The notes under the pieces: generated by a model
The model's input: the letters and a program-made list of their open reading frames with translations, nothing else
What the model was told of the DNA's origin: nothing
Databases searched by the model: none
Assembly: GCA_031553075.1 (NCBI GenBank)
Contig: JAVBLX010000156.1
Span: 1 to 8,524 of the forward strand
Length of the DNA: 8,524 nucleotides
DNA from: DIGJ01 sp031553075
GTDB lineage: Bacteria; Bacillota; Clostridia; Lachnospirales; Lachnospiraceae
Direction: 5' to 3'
Program-made: the position numbers and the translations under genes
In this document: piece by piece, positions 1 through 5,985 of the stretch
Numbering within the stretch: the first letter of the stretch is position 1
How the letters are laid out: the number at the start of each line of letters is the position of its first letter

Positions 1-6
1 AACATT

Positions 7-1596
7 ATGTTTACATACCTCATAGTAGATGATGAGCCACTAATACGAAAAGGAACCATAAAAAAGCTTGAGCCTTTAAAGGATCGTTTATGCTGCATCG
101 GAGAGGCCGAAAATGGCTCGGATGCTTTAAAAAAGACCGAAGAATTGAATCCGGATATTATTATTACTGATATGAATATGCCTATATTAGACGGTACCCA
201 GCTGCTCCCGCTTTTAACGGAAAAGTATCCTGAGAAACGAATCATCGTTATCAGTGGTTTTAAGGACTTTGAATATATGAAGCATGCCATTACCGCCAAG
301 GCTGTGGATTACATATTAAAGCCCTTCAGCAAAGAAGATGTTCAGGCCTCTGTTATCGCTGCCATGGAGCAGATTGAAAGCAAGAATCGTCTGGAAAGCC
401 AGTTGATTTCCAGTGAAGAAAAGAAAGAAACAGCACAGTATGAGTATGATATTCAAATGCTGAAAAATATAATTTTGGGTTATCATACTTCGGAGGTTAC
501 CATTACCTCGAAGAACCTTAATTTTATCAGCAATACTCATGATCTGGTTTTAATGACTCTTCACTCTAACCAAGCGTTAGATGAAGCCATGCTGCAGCAA
601 TTTCTTTCAGAAAATGGATTTGGTGACCTGGCAATTTTTCTACAACATATTCATCATCAAAATCTGGGCTTTTTTGTTTTATTTATTCCAGAGCATGCGG
701 CTTTAAGCCCTGAAGAATTATGCCGGCAAATTATCCGTAGTCTGTCCCGGATGTTTCAGAATGTTGGTCAAAATGTCTCCTATGGTATCAGTCACCCTCA
801 TGATTCCCTCCTTCAGCTTCACGATGCTTTTATTGAAACCGTTAGTGCGCTGAATTCCAAATTACAGACCAGTGAAAATAATTTTTACTTCTATTCTGGA
901 AATCCCCAAGAATCACTGCCGATTATCTGGGAACAGTGTGAGGAATTTTTGTTCCGACTCGAGGCTGGTATGACGGAAGAAACAAAACGGTTATTAGATG
1001 AATTATTTGATTTGCTTGGTAGCTTGAAGCATCATACCATTTATGATATAAAGGTCTTCTGCTTCTGGCTTTCCGACCAGGCCCGGCATATGATGCGGGA
1101 ATACTTTGAACAAGTTAATCCCGATACGGCCAGTAGCAGTATGCAGAACATATTAAACAGCATGTTTTCTCTTGCCGAATTAAAGCAGCATTATGTCCAG
1201 TTTTTCCTCAATATTGCTAATATGCTAAAGGAGTACAGTGTTTATTCTAACGATGATACGATTGAGAAAATGAAGATTTATATGGAACGACATTACCGTA
1301 ATAATCTCACCATTGAATTTTTATCTTCCTTGTTTTATATGAACCGCAGCTATTGCAGCCATCTTTTCAAGGAAAAAACCGGTGATACATTTGTAAATTA
1401 TCTGAATCAGATTCGGCTGGAAAAGGCAAAACATCTCCTTTCTCATACGGATAAGAAAATGTATCAGATTGCTAAAAGTGTGGGGTACGACAATGTAAAA
1501 TACTTTTTCCGGGTGTTTAAGAAGAAGGAGCATATGACACCAGAGCAGTATCGGAAAATGCTGGAATCGGAAACAAATCAGAATATATCACTTTGA
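7..1596 (+). CDS. YesN-type response regulator: receiver domain plus AraC-family DNA-binding domain
   Basis: Cytoplasmic transcription factor of a two-component system, expected to be phosphorylated by a membrane histidine kinase and then to bind DNA. The receiver domain spans about residues 1-120: acidic pair D8/D9, phospho-acceptor D55 in ITDMNMP, S83 in VISGF and K105 in LKPF. A helical linker follows (about 121-155), then a poorly conserved middle region (about 155-410) and an AraC domain at about 418-518. The AraC domain has two helix-turn-helix units, around TIEFLSSLFYMNRSYCSHLF and MYQIAKSVGYDNVKYFFRVF. The length is normal for the YesN group. The start fits the family N-terminus (LIVDDEPLIRKG), but only six bases precede it, so its ribosome binding site cannot be judged. 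Known relatives usually sit directly after a YesM-type kinase and control sugar or peptide transport; here the kinase and targets would be outside the window. Function as a regulator is secure, the signal is unknown. Confidence 0.95.
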   Translation: MFTYLIVDDEPLIRKGTIKKLEPLKDRLCCIGEAENGSDALKKTEELNPDIIITDMNMPILDGTQLLPLLTEKYPEKRIIVISGFKDFEYMKHAITAKAVDYILKPFSKEDVQASVIAAMEQIESKNRLESQLISSEEKKETAQYEYDIQMLKNIILGYHTSEVTITSKNLNFISNTHDLVLMTLHSNQALDEAMLQQFLSENGFGDLAIFLQHIHHQNLGFFVLFIPEHAALSPEELCRQIIRSLSRMFQNVGQNVSYGISHPHDSLLQLHDAFIETVSALNSKLQTSENNFYFYSGNPQESLPIIWEQCEEFLFRLEAGMTEETKRLLDELFDLLGSLKHHTIYDIKVFCFWLSDQARHMMREYFEQVNPDTASSSMQNILNSMFSLAELKQHYVQFFLNIANMLKEYSVYSNDDTIEKMKIYMERHYRNNLTIEFLSSLFYMNRSYCSHLFKEKTGDTFVNYLNQIRLEKAKHLLSHTDKKMYQIAKSVGYDNVKYFFRVFKKKEHMTPEQYRKMLESETNQNISL

Positions 1597-1617
1597 AAGG
1601 TTGGTATCGAAATGAGT

Positions 1618-1661
1618 AAAAAGCACTCTGAAGTATAAAACTCCAGAGTGCTTTTTGTTTT
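1618..1661. terminator. bidirectional intrinsic terminator between convergent genes
   Basis: A perfect 13-bp stem pairs 1618-1630 (AAAAAGCACTCTG) with 1644-1656 (CAGAGTGCTTTTT); two further pairs are possible past one mismatch, leaving a loop of about 7 bases. On the + strand the stem runs into TTTTTGTTTT, ending the response regulator 21 bases after its stop. On the - strand the same stem ends in CTTTTTACTC, so it also serves the chemoreceptor gene ending at 1688. Confidence 0.9.
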
Positions 1662-1687
1662 GGTAATTCTTCTACTCTCACTTTGAG

Positions 1688-3739
1688 TCATGTTTGTGCA
1701 GACAAGATATATCTGCAATTCCATAGTTCAATTTTAAATTGTCCAATCAGTTCTTTCAGCCTCTCCGCCTGTTGAGTAAGCTCTGAACTGGCCGCTGCAC
1801 TTTCTTCTGACGTTGCCGCATTAGTAATTACTATGTTTGAAATATTTTCTGCCACACCGGACATCTGTTCAACTGCATTGGCCTGCTTTTCTGATGCTGC
1901 CGTAATCTTTCCTACCATCTGAGAAGAACGTCCGGAATCTTCCACGATCGAATTCATCAATACGGCTGCATCGGTTACAATCCTGGTACCATTTTGCACT
2001 GCTTTATTCGACTGTTCTATTAAAATTCTGGTGTTTTGGGCCGCCTGTGCACTTTCATTGGCCAACTTACTCACTTCCTCTGCAACCACTGCAAAGCCTC
2101 TACCTGCTTCACCTGCTCTTGCCGCTTCAATCGCAGCATTTAAAGATAATAAGTTGGTTTGGGAAGCAATATCTTCAATTGCTTTAATAATCATTTCAAT
2201 CTGCCCCGTCGTTTCCTGTATCTCCTCCATGGCTTTCGTTAATTCCTGCATTTTCTGATTACCTTCTGCCATGGAATTTCCAGCTTCATCCACCACTTTT
2301 TTGGAGGCTTCCGCATTTTTAGTATTTTCTTTTACTTGCTCCGATACATCGTTTACCATTCTCACCAATTCCTGAATTGCCTGGGATTGTTCGGTTGCCC
2401 CTTCCGCCAACTGCTGTGCACTGTCAGAAATTTGTCCCGATCCGCTGGCCACAAGCTTTGCTGCTTCATCAATAAGTTCCACTGTCACGGTCAAGGTGGA
2501 AGATATATTAAGCAGCCCTTCCCTTATTTTTGAAAACTCTCCCTGGTAATCATTATGTAACTGAAAGCTTAAATTTCCTTCCGCAATTTGATTCAGCACG
2601 CTAGAAATCTCATTGATATATTCTTCATATACTTTAAGACGAGAAACTGTACGGTTTATGGCTTCTCCCAAAACCCCTGTCTCATCTGATGTGGTAATAT
2701 TCGCCACCACACTCAGGTTTCCATCTGCGATTTCATGGGCCATTTGGGAAAGTTCTTTAATTGGAGTCACCACTCCCTTCATAATCTTTCGGATAATCAA
2801 CATCAAGATTCCCACTAGCGCTCCAATAACAAGTATAATTCCAATCGCCAAACCAATGTATGCCTGAGAAAGCTCACCAGCAGGAAGTGCAGACAATACA
2901 TTCCAACCAGTATTTCCAATATTGGCAATAAGTCCGTAATAATTCTTACCTTCCATTTTATATTGATATCGGCCAGATTCCTTCTTTGCGATTCCATCCA
3001 TAATCTTTTGATCAATTTTAATCTCTGAAATGTTTTGTCCTACTTTTTCTGCTTCTGGATAACAGAGCATAATTCCATCAGCTGAGGTCAGAATAAAAAA
3101 TCCCTGTTTTCCCAAATGAAAGGAATCAATCATGGCATTAATGTCACTCAAACGTAAATCTATGGCAACTGCTCCAATCATATCACTGGAATCCGCCCCA
3201 TAAACCGGAGCCAGAATACTGACCACCATAACTCCTGAATCTGAGTCTGCATAAGGTTCCGTAATAAACAAGCTCTTCTTTTCCATAAGCTCTGTGTACC
3301 AGGAGCGCGTTGTAATGTCATAGTCGGGCAGCCCTTTTCGGACACCACCGGAACGAATACTTTCTCCTGAATCAAGGTCCACAAGCCATACCAATGGTAT
3401 ATTCTCAGAATCCGTTGCCAAAATATTATCCAGGGTCTTTGCAATACTATCATAATAAGGTAAATTGACTGCCGTGTCCCCAGAGCCTGATTCCAAAAAC
3501 ATTTTCTTGATTTCTTCGTTGGTTCCCATCTGCTTTACAAGTTCCAAATACCTGGTAAAAAATTCACTGGTTCCATAGGCAACCGCTTCTGACTTTGAAC
3601 TCATTTCGTCTAACATCAGGTTGGTCGTTGTGCTTTTTACAAATAATATAATCACAATCCCTGCTCCAAAAAGAAGTAAAATAATTGGTAGCAAGATGCC
3701 TCGTAATGCTTTTGATAGCATACCCTTTTTAATGCCCAT
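1688..3739 (-). CDS. methyl-accepting chemotaxis protein with dCache_1 sensor, probable amino-acid receptor
   Basis: Inner-membrane chemoreceptor that signals through CheW/CheA to the flagellar motor. From the chosen start (683 residues): TM1 at about 11-34; an extracytoplasmic double-Cache sensor at about 35-293; TM2 at about 294-318; HAMP at about 317-368; a second HAMP-like repeat at about 373-415; then the long signalling coiled coil. The conserved hairpin tip is at about 522-560 (IASQTNLLSLNAAIEAARAG and following GRGFAVVAEEV). The sensor has Y140, R145, W147, Y148, Y163 and D194, matching in spacing the dCache_1 amino-acid motif as I recall it (one 2-residue shift before the Asp). The ATG at 3739 is chosen because AAAGGAGGAG lies just before it; an in-frame ATG 10 codons upstream, at 3769, precedes that site and has no good one of its own. 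The last 13 residues (ELWNCRYILSAQT) extend past the usual end near GQFKI, and there is no NWETF-type CheR-tethering peptide. Chemoreceptor identity is certain; the ligand is inferred. Confidence 0.95.
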   Translation of the reverse strand: MGIKKGMLSKALRGILLPIILLLFGAGIVIILFVKSTTTNLMLDEMSSKSEAVAYGTSEFFTRYLELVKQMGTNEEIKKMFLESGSGDTAVNLPYYDSIAKTLDNILATDSENIPLVWLVDLDSGESIRSGGVRKGLPDYDITTRSWYTELMEKKSLFITEPYADSDSGVMVVSILAPVYGADSSDMIGAVAIDLRLSDINAMIDSFHLGKQGFFILTSADGIMLCYPEAEKVGQNISEIKIDQKIMDGIAKKESGRYQYKMEGKNYYGLIANIGNTGWNVLSALPAGELSQAYIGLAIGIILVIGALVGILMLIIRKIMKGVVTPIKELSQMAHEIADGNLSVVANITTSDETGVLGEAINRTVSRLKVYEEYINEISSVLNQIAEGNLSFQLHNDYQGEFSKIREGLLNISSTLTVTVELIDEAAKLVASGSGQISDSAQQLAEGATEQSQAIQELVRMVNDVSEQVKENTKNAEASKKVVDEAGNSMAEGNQKMQELTKAMEEIQETTGQIEMIIKAIEDIASQTNLLSLNAAIEAARAGEAGRGFAVVAEEVSKLANESAQAAQNTRILIEQSNKAVQNGTRIVTDAAVLMNSIVEDSGRSSQMVGKITAASEKQANAVEQMSGVAENISNIVITNAATSEESAAASSELTQQAERLKELIGQFKIELWNCRYILSAQT

Positions 3740-3743
3740 AGTG

Positions 3744-3753
3744 CTCCTCCTTT
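3744..3753 (-). promoter_or_regulatory. ribosome binding site fixing the chemoreceptor start
   Basis: On the - strand this reads AAAGGAGGAG, followed by CACT and the ATG at 3739, an ideal Shine-Dalgarno arrangement. It falls inside the longer open frame that starts at 3769, so that longer start is probably not used. Confidence 0.88.
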
Positions 3754-3784
3754 TTTGTGTGAATAACACCTTGTTGATAAGGTA

Positions 3785-3790
3785 ATTATA
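3785..3790 (-). promoter_or_regulatory. -10 element of the chemoreceptor promoter
   Basis: A consensus TATAAT on the - strand (context GTAGTATAATTACC) puts the expected start of transcription near 3778, giving a leader of about 39 bases before the ATG. The hexamer at the normal 17-base spacing (AAGCGA) is a poor -35, so upstream A-tracts or an activator may compensate. No clear flagellar sigma (SigD-type) promoter was recognised. Confidence 0.6.
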
Positions 3791-3815
3791 CTACACTATT
3801 TACTTTTTCGCTTGT

Positions 3816-3845
3816 ATTTTTTTACAATTTTAGTCATTTTTTTAC
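3816..3845 (-). repeat. two phased A-tracts upstream of the chemoreceptor promoter (UP-element-like)
   Basis: The 10-mer GTAAAAAAAT (- strand) occurs exactly twice, at 3816-3825 and 3836-3845, a period of 20 bases or about two helical turns. Relative to the inferred transcription start the copies lie at about -38 to -47 and -58 to -67, where the RNA polymerase alpha subunit contacts UP elements. An inverted repeat, TTTTAGT (3828-3834) with ACTAAAA (3844-3850), overlaps them. The function is inferred from position only. Confidence 0.45.
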
Positions 3846-3870
3846 TAAAAGTTACAAACTGATCTGCTCC

Positions 3871-3913
3871 ATTAAAAAAGGTTTCAAATCCATAAAAGAT
3901 TTGAAACCTTTTT
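3871..3913 (-). terminator. intrinsic terminator of the alanine racemase gene
   Basis: A perfect 16-bp stem pairs 3875-3890 with 3898-3913 around a 7-base loop. On the - strand the descending arm ends in TTTTTTAAT, about 45 bases past the racemase stop. It separates the racemase transcript from the chemoreceptor promoter. The A/T-rich stem ends could make it work in both directions, although no + strand gene runs into it. Confidence 0.88.
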
Positions 3914-3959
3914 CAAACTGCTATCCTATAAATTAGCATTTGACCAATGCTTATGCAAA

Positions 3960-5057
3960 TTATACAAATTCTTTTATTACTCTAGGCGTTAGGCCAGATA
4001 AAATTTCATAGCTGATTGTACCACATTTTTGGGCAACCTCTTCCACCGTAATGTTTTTGTTGTCCCATATATATACATCTGTTCCCAGTTCCATATCTTC
4101 AAAATCCGTTACATCTACCATTAAACTATCCATATTAATTAATCCAATTATGTTTGCCAATTTTCCATTAATCACGACACATCCTCTATAGTTTCTGGTT
4201 AATCCATCTCCATAACCTATGGGTATAGTGGCAATTTTAGTCTGTTTTTCTGCTATAAAACTTCTATTATAGCTAACGGATTCACCTTTCTCTATATCAT
4301 GTAAAAATACGATTTTTGTTTTTAATATTGTACTGGGAATTAAATCAAGTTTTCCTTTTAAACTCTGATCAGGAAAATGTCCATATATGCCAATACCAGG
4401 TCTAACCAAATTATAATAAGCTTTTTTAAAATTAATAATTCCACCAGTATTACAAGCATGTATATATTTTAAAGTGAAGTTTTTCTTTACTTCTTCAACT
4501 ACCATATCAAACTTGGCTATCTGGCTTTCTGTGTATTCAAAATTAGTATCACTACATGCAAAGTGTGTATATAAGCCTTCTAAGCCAATACTTGTTTGTT
4601 CTTTTATCAAATTGATATATTTTGAAATATCCTTTGGACTAATTCCGGTTCGCCCCATACCAGTATCTACTTCTAAATGTATTTTTGCAATTTTATTTTC
4701 TTTTATTGCATGTTCATTTAGTTTTACAATAAAATCTTCAATACAAGCACTTGAAATTAAATCATACTTAAGTAAAAGTTCTATTTCCTCTTCGAAAGGC
4801 TGATTTAATATAACGATCTCGCCTTTAAACCCCCTTTCTCGCAGGGCAATCCCCTCATCTACTACTGCAACGGCAAGGATTTCAATTCCCATTTCCTCAA
4901 ATAAATCGATTAATGTTCCAGCACCAGTCCCATATGCTCTAGCTTTTATCACTGGCATAACTTTTACATCGTTTCCCACGGTGTCTTGTATTGCTTTAAT
5001 ATTGTGCTTAATATTATTTTTATTTACTACTAATCTGGTTTGTCTAATCGTATCCAT
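3960..5057 (-). CDS. alr: alanine racemase family protein (fold-type III, PLP-dependent)
   Basis: Cytoplasmic PLP enzyme expected to interconvert L- and D-alanine for peptidoglycan synthesis. At 365 residues it has normal family length: an N-terminal TIM barrel (about 1-240) and a C-terminal beta domain (about 241-365). Visible key residues are the PLP lysine K38 (VIKARAYGTG), Y42, R136 in DTGMGRTG, H165 in THFACSD, R219 in VRPGIGIYG, the second catalytic base Y263 in SVSYNRSF, and M309/D310 in INMDSLMVDV. Both catalytic bases are present, so it should be active. Oddities are KARAYGTG where the family usually has KANAYGHG, and CNTGG where it usually has an NS-type phosphate-binding turn. The gene is strikingly AT-rich beside its neighbours. 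The start is supported by AGGGAG five bases before the ATG. It stands alone, with terminators on both sides. Family membership is firm; a different amino-acid substrate (for example serine) cannot be excluded. Confidence 0.9.
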   Translation of the reverse strand: MDTIRQTRLVVNKNNIKHNIKAIQDTVGNDVKVMPVIKARAYGTGAGTLIDLFEEMGIEILAVAVVDEGIALRERGFKGEIVILNQPFEEEIELLLKYDLISSACIEDFIVKLNEHAIKENKIAKIHLEVDTGMGRTGISPKDISKYINLIKEQTSIGLEGLYTHFACSDTNFEYTESQIAKFDMVVEEVKKNFTLKYIHACNTGGIINFKKAYYNLVRPGIGIYGHFPDQSLKGKLDLIPSTILKTKIVFLHDIEKGESVSYNRSFIAEKQTKIATIPIGYGDGLTRNYRGCVVINGKLANIIGLINMDSLMVDVTDFEDMELGTDVYIWDNKNITVEEVAQKCGTISYEILSGLTPRVIKEFV

Positions 5058-5080
5058 AATAACTCCCTACAATAAAATTT

Positions 5081-5086
5081 ATTATA
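5081..5086 (-). promoter_or_regulatory. possible -10 element for the racemase gene
   Basis: TATAAT on the - strand lies within a very AT-rich leader, 23 bases before the start codon. Several similar hexamers overlap nearby (GATAAT, TATAAA), and no convincing -35 was found at 16-18 bases. A promoter somewhere in 5058-5150 is likely because a terminator precedes it, but the exact element is uncertain. Confidence 0.35.
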
Positions 5087-5150
5087 TTATTTATATTATC
5101 ACCATTTATTAAGAATGTACAGTGTATTCCCGCCCTTTGAATCATAATAA

Positions 5151-5193
5151 AAATCAAAAACAGCACCCTGTCCTCACAAAGTGAACGGATGCT
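5151..5193 (-). terminator. intrinsic terminator of the acetyltransferase gene
   Basis: On the - strand, AGCATCC-GT-TCAC pairs with GTGA-AC-GGGTGCT around a TTT loop. This gives 13 pairs including one G-T wobble, with small bulges (GG and A). It is followed by GTTTTTGATTTTTATT. It begins about 36 bases after the acetyltransferase stop, so the downstream racemase gene is probably transcribed separately. Confidence 0.7.
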
Positions 5194-5228
5194 ATTTCGA
5201 GATGAGGGCAATAAGCGGTCTTCTGCCC

Positions 5229-5828
5229 TTAATCCTGTTCCAAATCTTTTACCTTCTTTGCAGGAATTCCTGCGACAATACAATTGTCCGGCGTGTTTTT
5301 CGTTACAACGGCTCCCGCAGCAATAATCACATTATTTCCAATTGTTACACCAGGCAGTATTGTACAGTTGCCACCAACCCACACGTCATTGCCTATTGTT
5401 ACCGGGGCGCTGTTGGCTTTCTTTTCCCGTCTGCCTTTTGGAGACATTGGGTGTCCAACGGTTGTAATAAGAGTATTAGGCCCAATCATACAATAATCCC
5501 CAATATGAACAGGTGCAATATCTAAAATAGTTACATTATAGTTTGTAAGAAAGTCTTCACCTACATGAATATTTTTTCCACAGTCACAGTTAAAATTTGG
5601 CTGAATGTATACATTTTCTCCTGTCGTACCAAACAACTCTTTAATTGCAGCAAGCTGTGCCACATAATCACTTTCGTCTATGGAATTAAACTTCTTGCAC
5701 AAACGCAGGGCATTTTCTTTTTGAGCAACCACTTCATCGTCAAAAAAACAATATTCTAAACCAGCATTCAGTTTTTCAAGCTCCGACATGTTCTGCTCAT
5801 TACTTGTAGCATTCTTTTTCTCCATCAT
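5229..5828 (-). CDS. sugar O-acetyltransferase, maltose/galactoside acetyltransferase family
   Basis: Cytoplasmic trimeric enzyme that transfers acetyl from acetyl-CoA to a sugar hydroxyl. The N-terminal helical Mac-type region (about 15-70: EKLNAGLEYCFFDDEVVAQK) precedes a left-handed beta-helix of hexapeptide repeats (about 72-190: VTIGNDVWVGGNCTILPGVT and similar). The catalytic histidine is H126 in TTVGHPMSP. N96 (TNYNVTILD) and W150 (NDVWVGG) sit at exactly the same offsets from that histidine as the LacA active-site Asn and Trp. The C-terminal GIPAKKVKDL is typical. The 199 residues match the family length. The first of two adjacent ATGs is used because GGGAGG lies seven bases upstream; starting at the second would lose one residue. 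It is divergent from an AraC regulator, which suggests control by that protein. The real sugar acceptor cannot be read from sequence; these enzymes are often thought to detoxify non-metabolised sugars. Confidence 0.93.
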   Translation of the reverse strand: MMEKKNATSNEQNMSELEKLNAGLEYCFFDDEVVAQKENALRLCKKFNSIDESDYVAQLAAIKELFGTTGENVYIQPNFNCDCGKNIHVGEDFLTNYNVTILDIAPVHIGDYCMIGPNTLITTVGHPMSPKGRREKKANSAPVTIGNDVWVGGNCTILPGVTIGNNVIIAAGAVVTKNTPDNCIVAGIPAKKVKDLEQD

Positions 5829-5879
5829 AGTCTGTCCTCCCTTTGCCAGAGTAATTTCTTTTTACTCATTTTTGATTTT

Positions 5880-5885
5880 AGTATA
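5880..5885 (-). promoter_or_regulatory. -10 element of the acetyltransferase promoter
   Basis: TATACT on the - strand (context AAGTTATACTAAAA) gives a leader of about 45 bases before the ATG. The hexamer 17 bases upstream (TATTTT) is a weak -35, as expected for an activator-dependent promoter. An operator-like half-site lies over that region. Confidence 0.5.
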
Positions 5886-5900
5886 ACTTGAAAGTCCAAA

Positions 5901-5975
5901 TAAAAATATCATATTTATTCGAAAAACATAATATCTATTTTCCCGATTTATTATTCCATGATATGATATGTTTTA
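5901..5975. promoter_or_regulatory. candidate operator: spaced inverted repeat in the divergent promoter region
   Basis: ATATCATAT at 5906-5914 recurs as its exact reverse complement, ATATGATAT, at 5961-5969. With one extra base in the second copy, both extend to TAAAA(n)ATATCATAT (5901-5914, and 5961-5975 on the - strand). Their centres are 55 bases apart, close to five helical turns. One copy covers the -35 region of the acetyltransferase promoter; the other overlaps the probable -10 of the AraC gene. The first copy is also the centre of a 13-base palindrome, AAATAT-C-ATATTT. AraC binding is inferred; AT-rich DNA makes chance matches more likely. Confidence 0.4.
5962..5967 (+). promoter_or_regulatory. 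possible -10 element for the AraC regulator gene
   Basis: TATGAT on the + strand lies just upstream of the gene, within the second half-site of the inverted repeat. No good -35 was found. If correct, transcription would start very close to 5974 and leave only a very short leader before the ATG at 5986, so a promoter slightly further upstream (TATTAT near 5949-5954) is an alternative. Confidence 0.25.
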
Positions 5976-5980
5976 GGTGA
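5975..5980 (+). promoter_or_regulatory. ribosome binding site deciding the AraC regulator start
   Basis: AGGTGA is followed by TTATT and ATG at 5986. The earlier in-frame GTG at 5977 lies inside this site and has no site of its own, so the ATG is preferred. Confidence 0.65.
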
Positions 5981-5985
5981 TTATT

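Noticed and set aside
3740..3769. Longer N-terminus for the chemoreceptor starting at 3769
   Set aside because: The ideal ribosome binding site at 3744-3753 lies within this extension and points to the ATG at 3739.
3871..3913. Regulatory attenuator or small inverted-repeat mobile element upstream of the chemoreceptor
   Set aside because: The hairpin is followed on the - strand by a T-run just past the racemase stop, which a simple terminator explains; there are no target-site duplications.
4474..4803. 109-codon + strand frame inside the racemase
   Set aside because: Antisense shadow of an AT-rich gene, giving a Phe/Ser/Ile-rich translation with no plausible domain.
5044..5283. 79-codon - strand frame between the racemase and acetyltransferase
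   Set aside because: It overlaps the acetyltransferase end in another frame, passes through the terminator hairpin and the AT-rich leader, and has no ribosome binding site.
5181..5525. 114-codon open frame on the + strand opposite the acetyltransferase
   Set aside because: It is antisense to hexapeptide-repeat coding sequence, the translation is rich in Cys/Arg/Asn without a known pattern, and it crosses the terminator hairpin.
5829..5985. Riboswitch or small RNA in the divergent region
   Set aside because: The AT-rich sequence has no recognisable aptamer core or terminator; the repeats fit protein-binding sites better.
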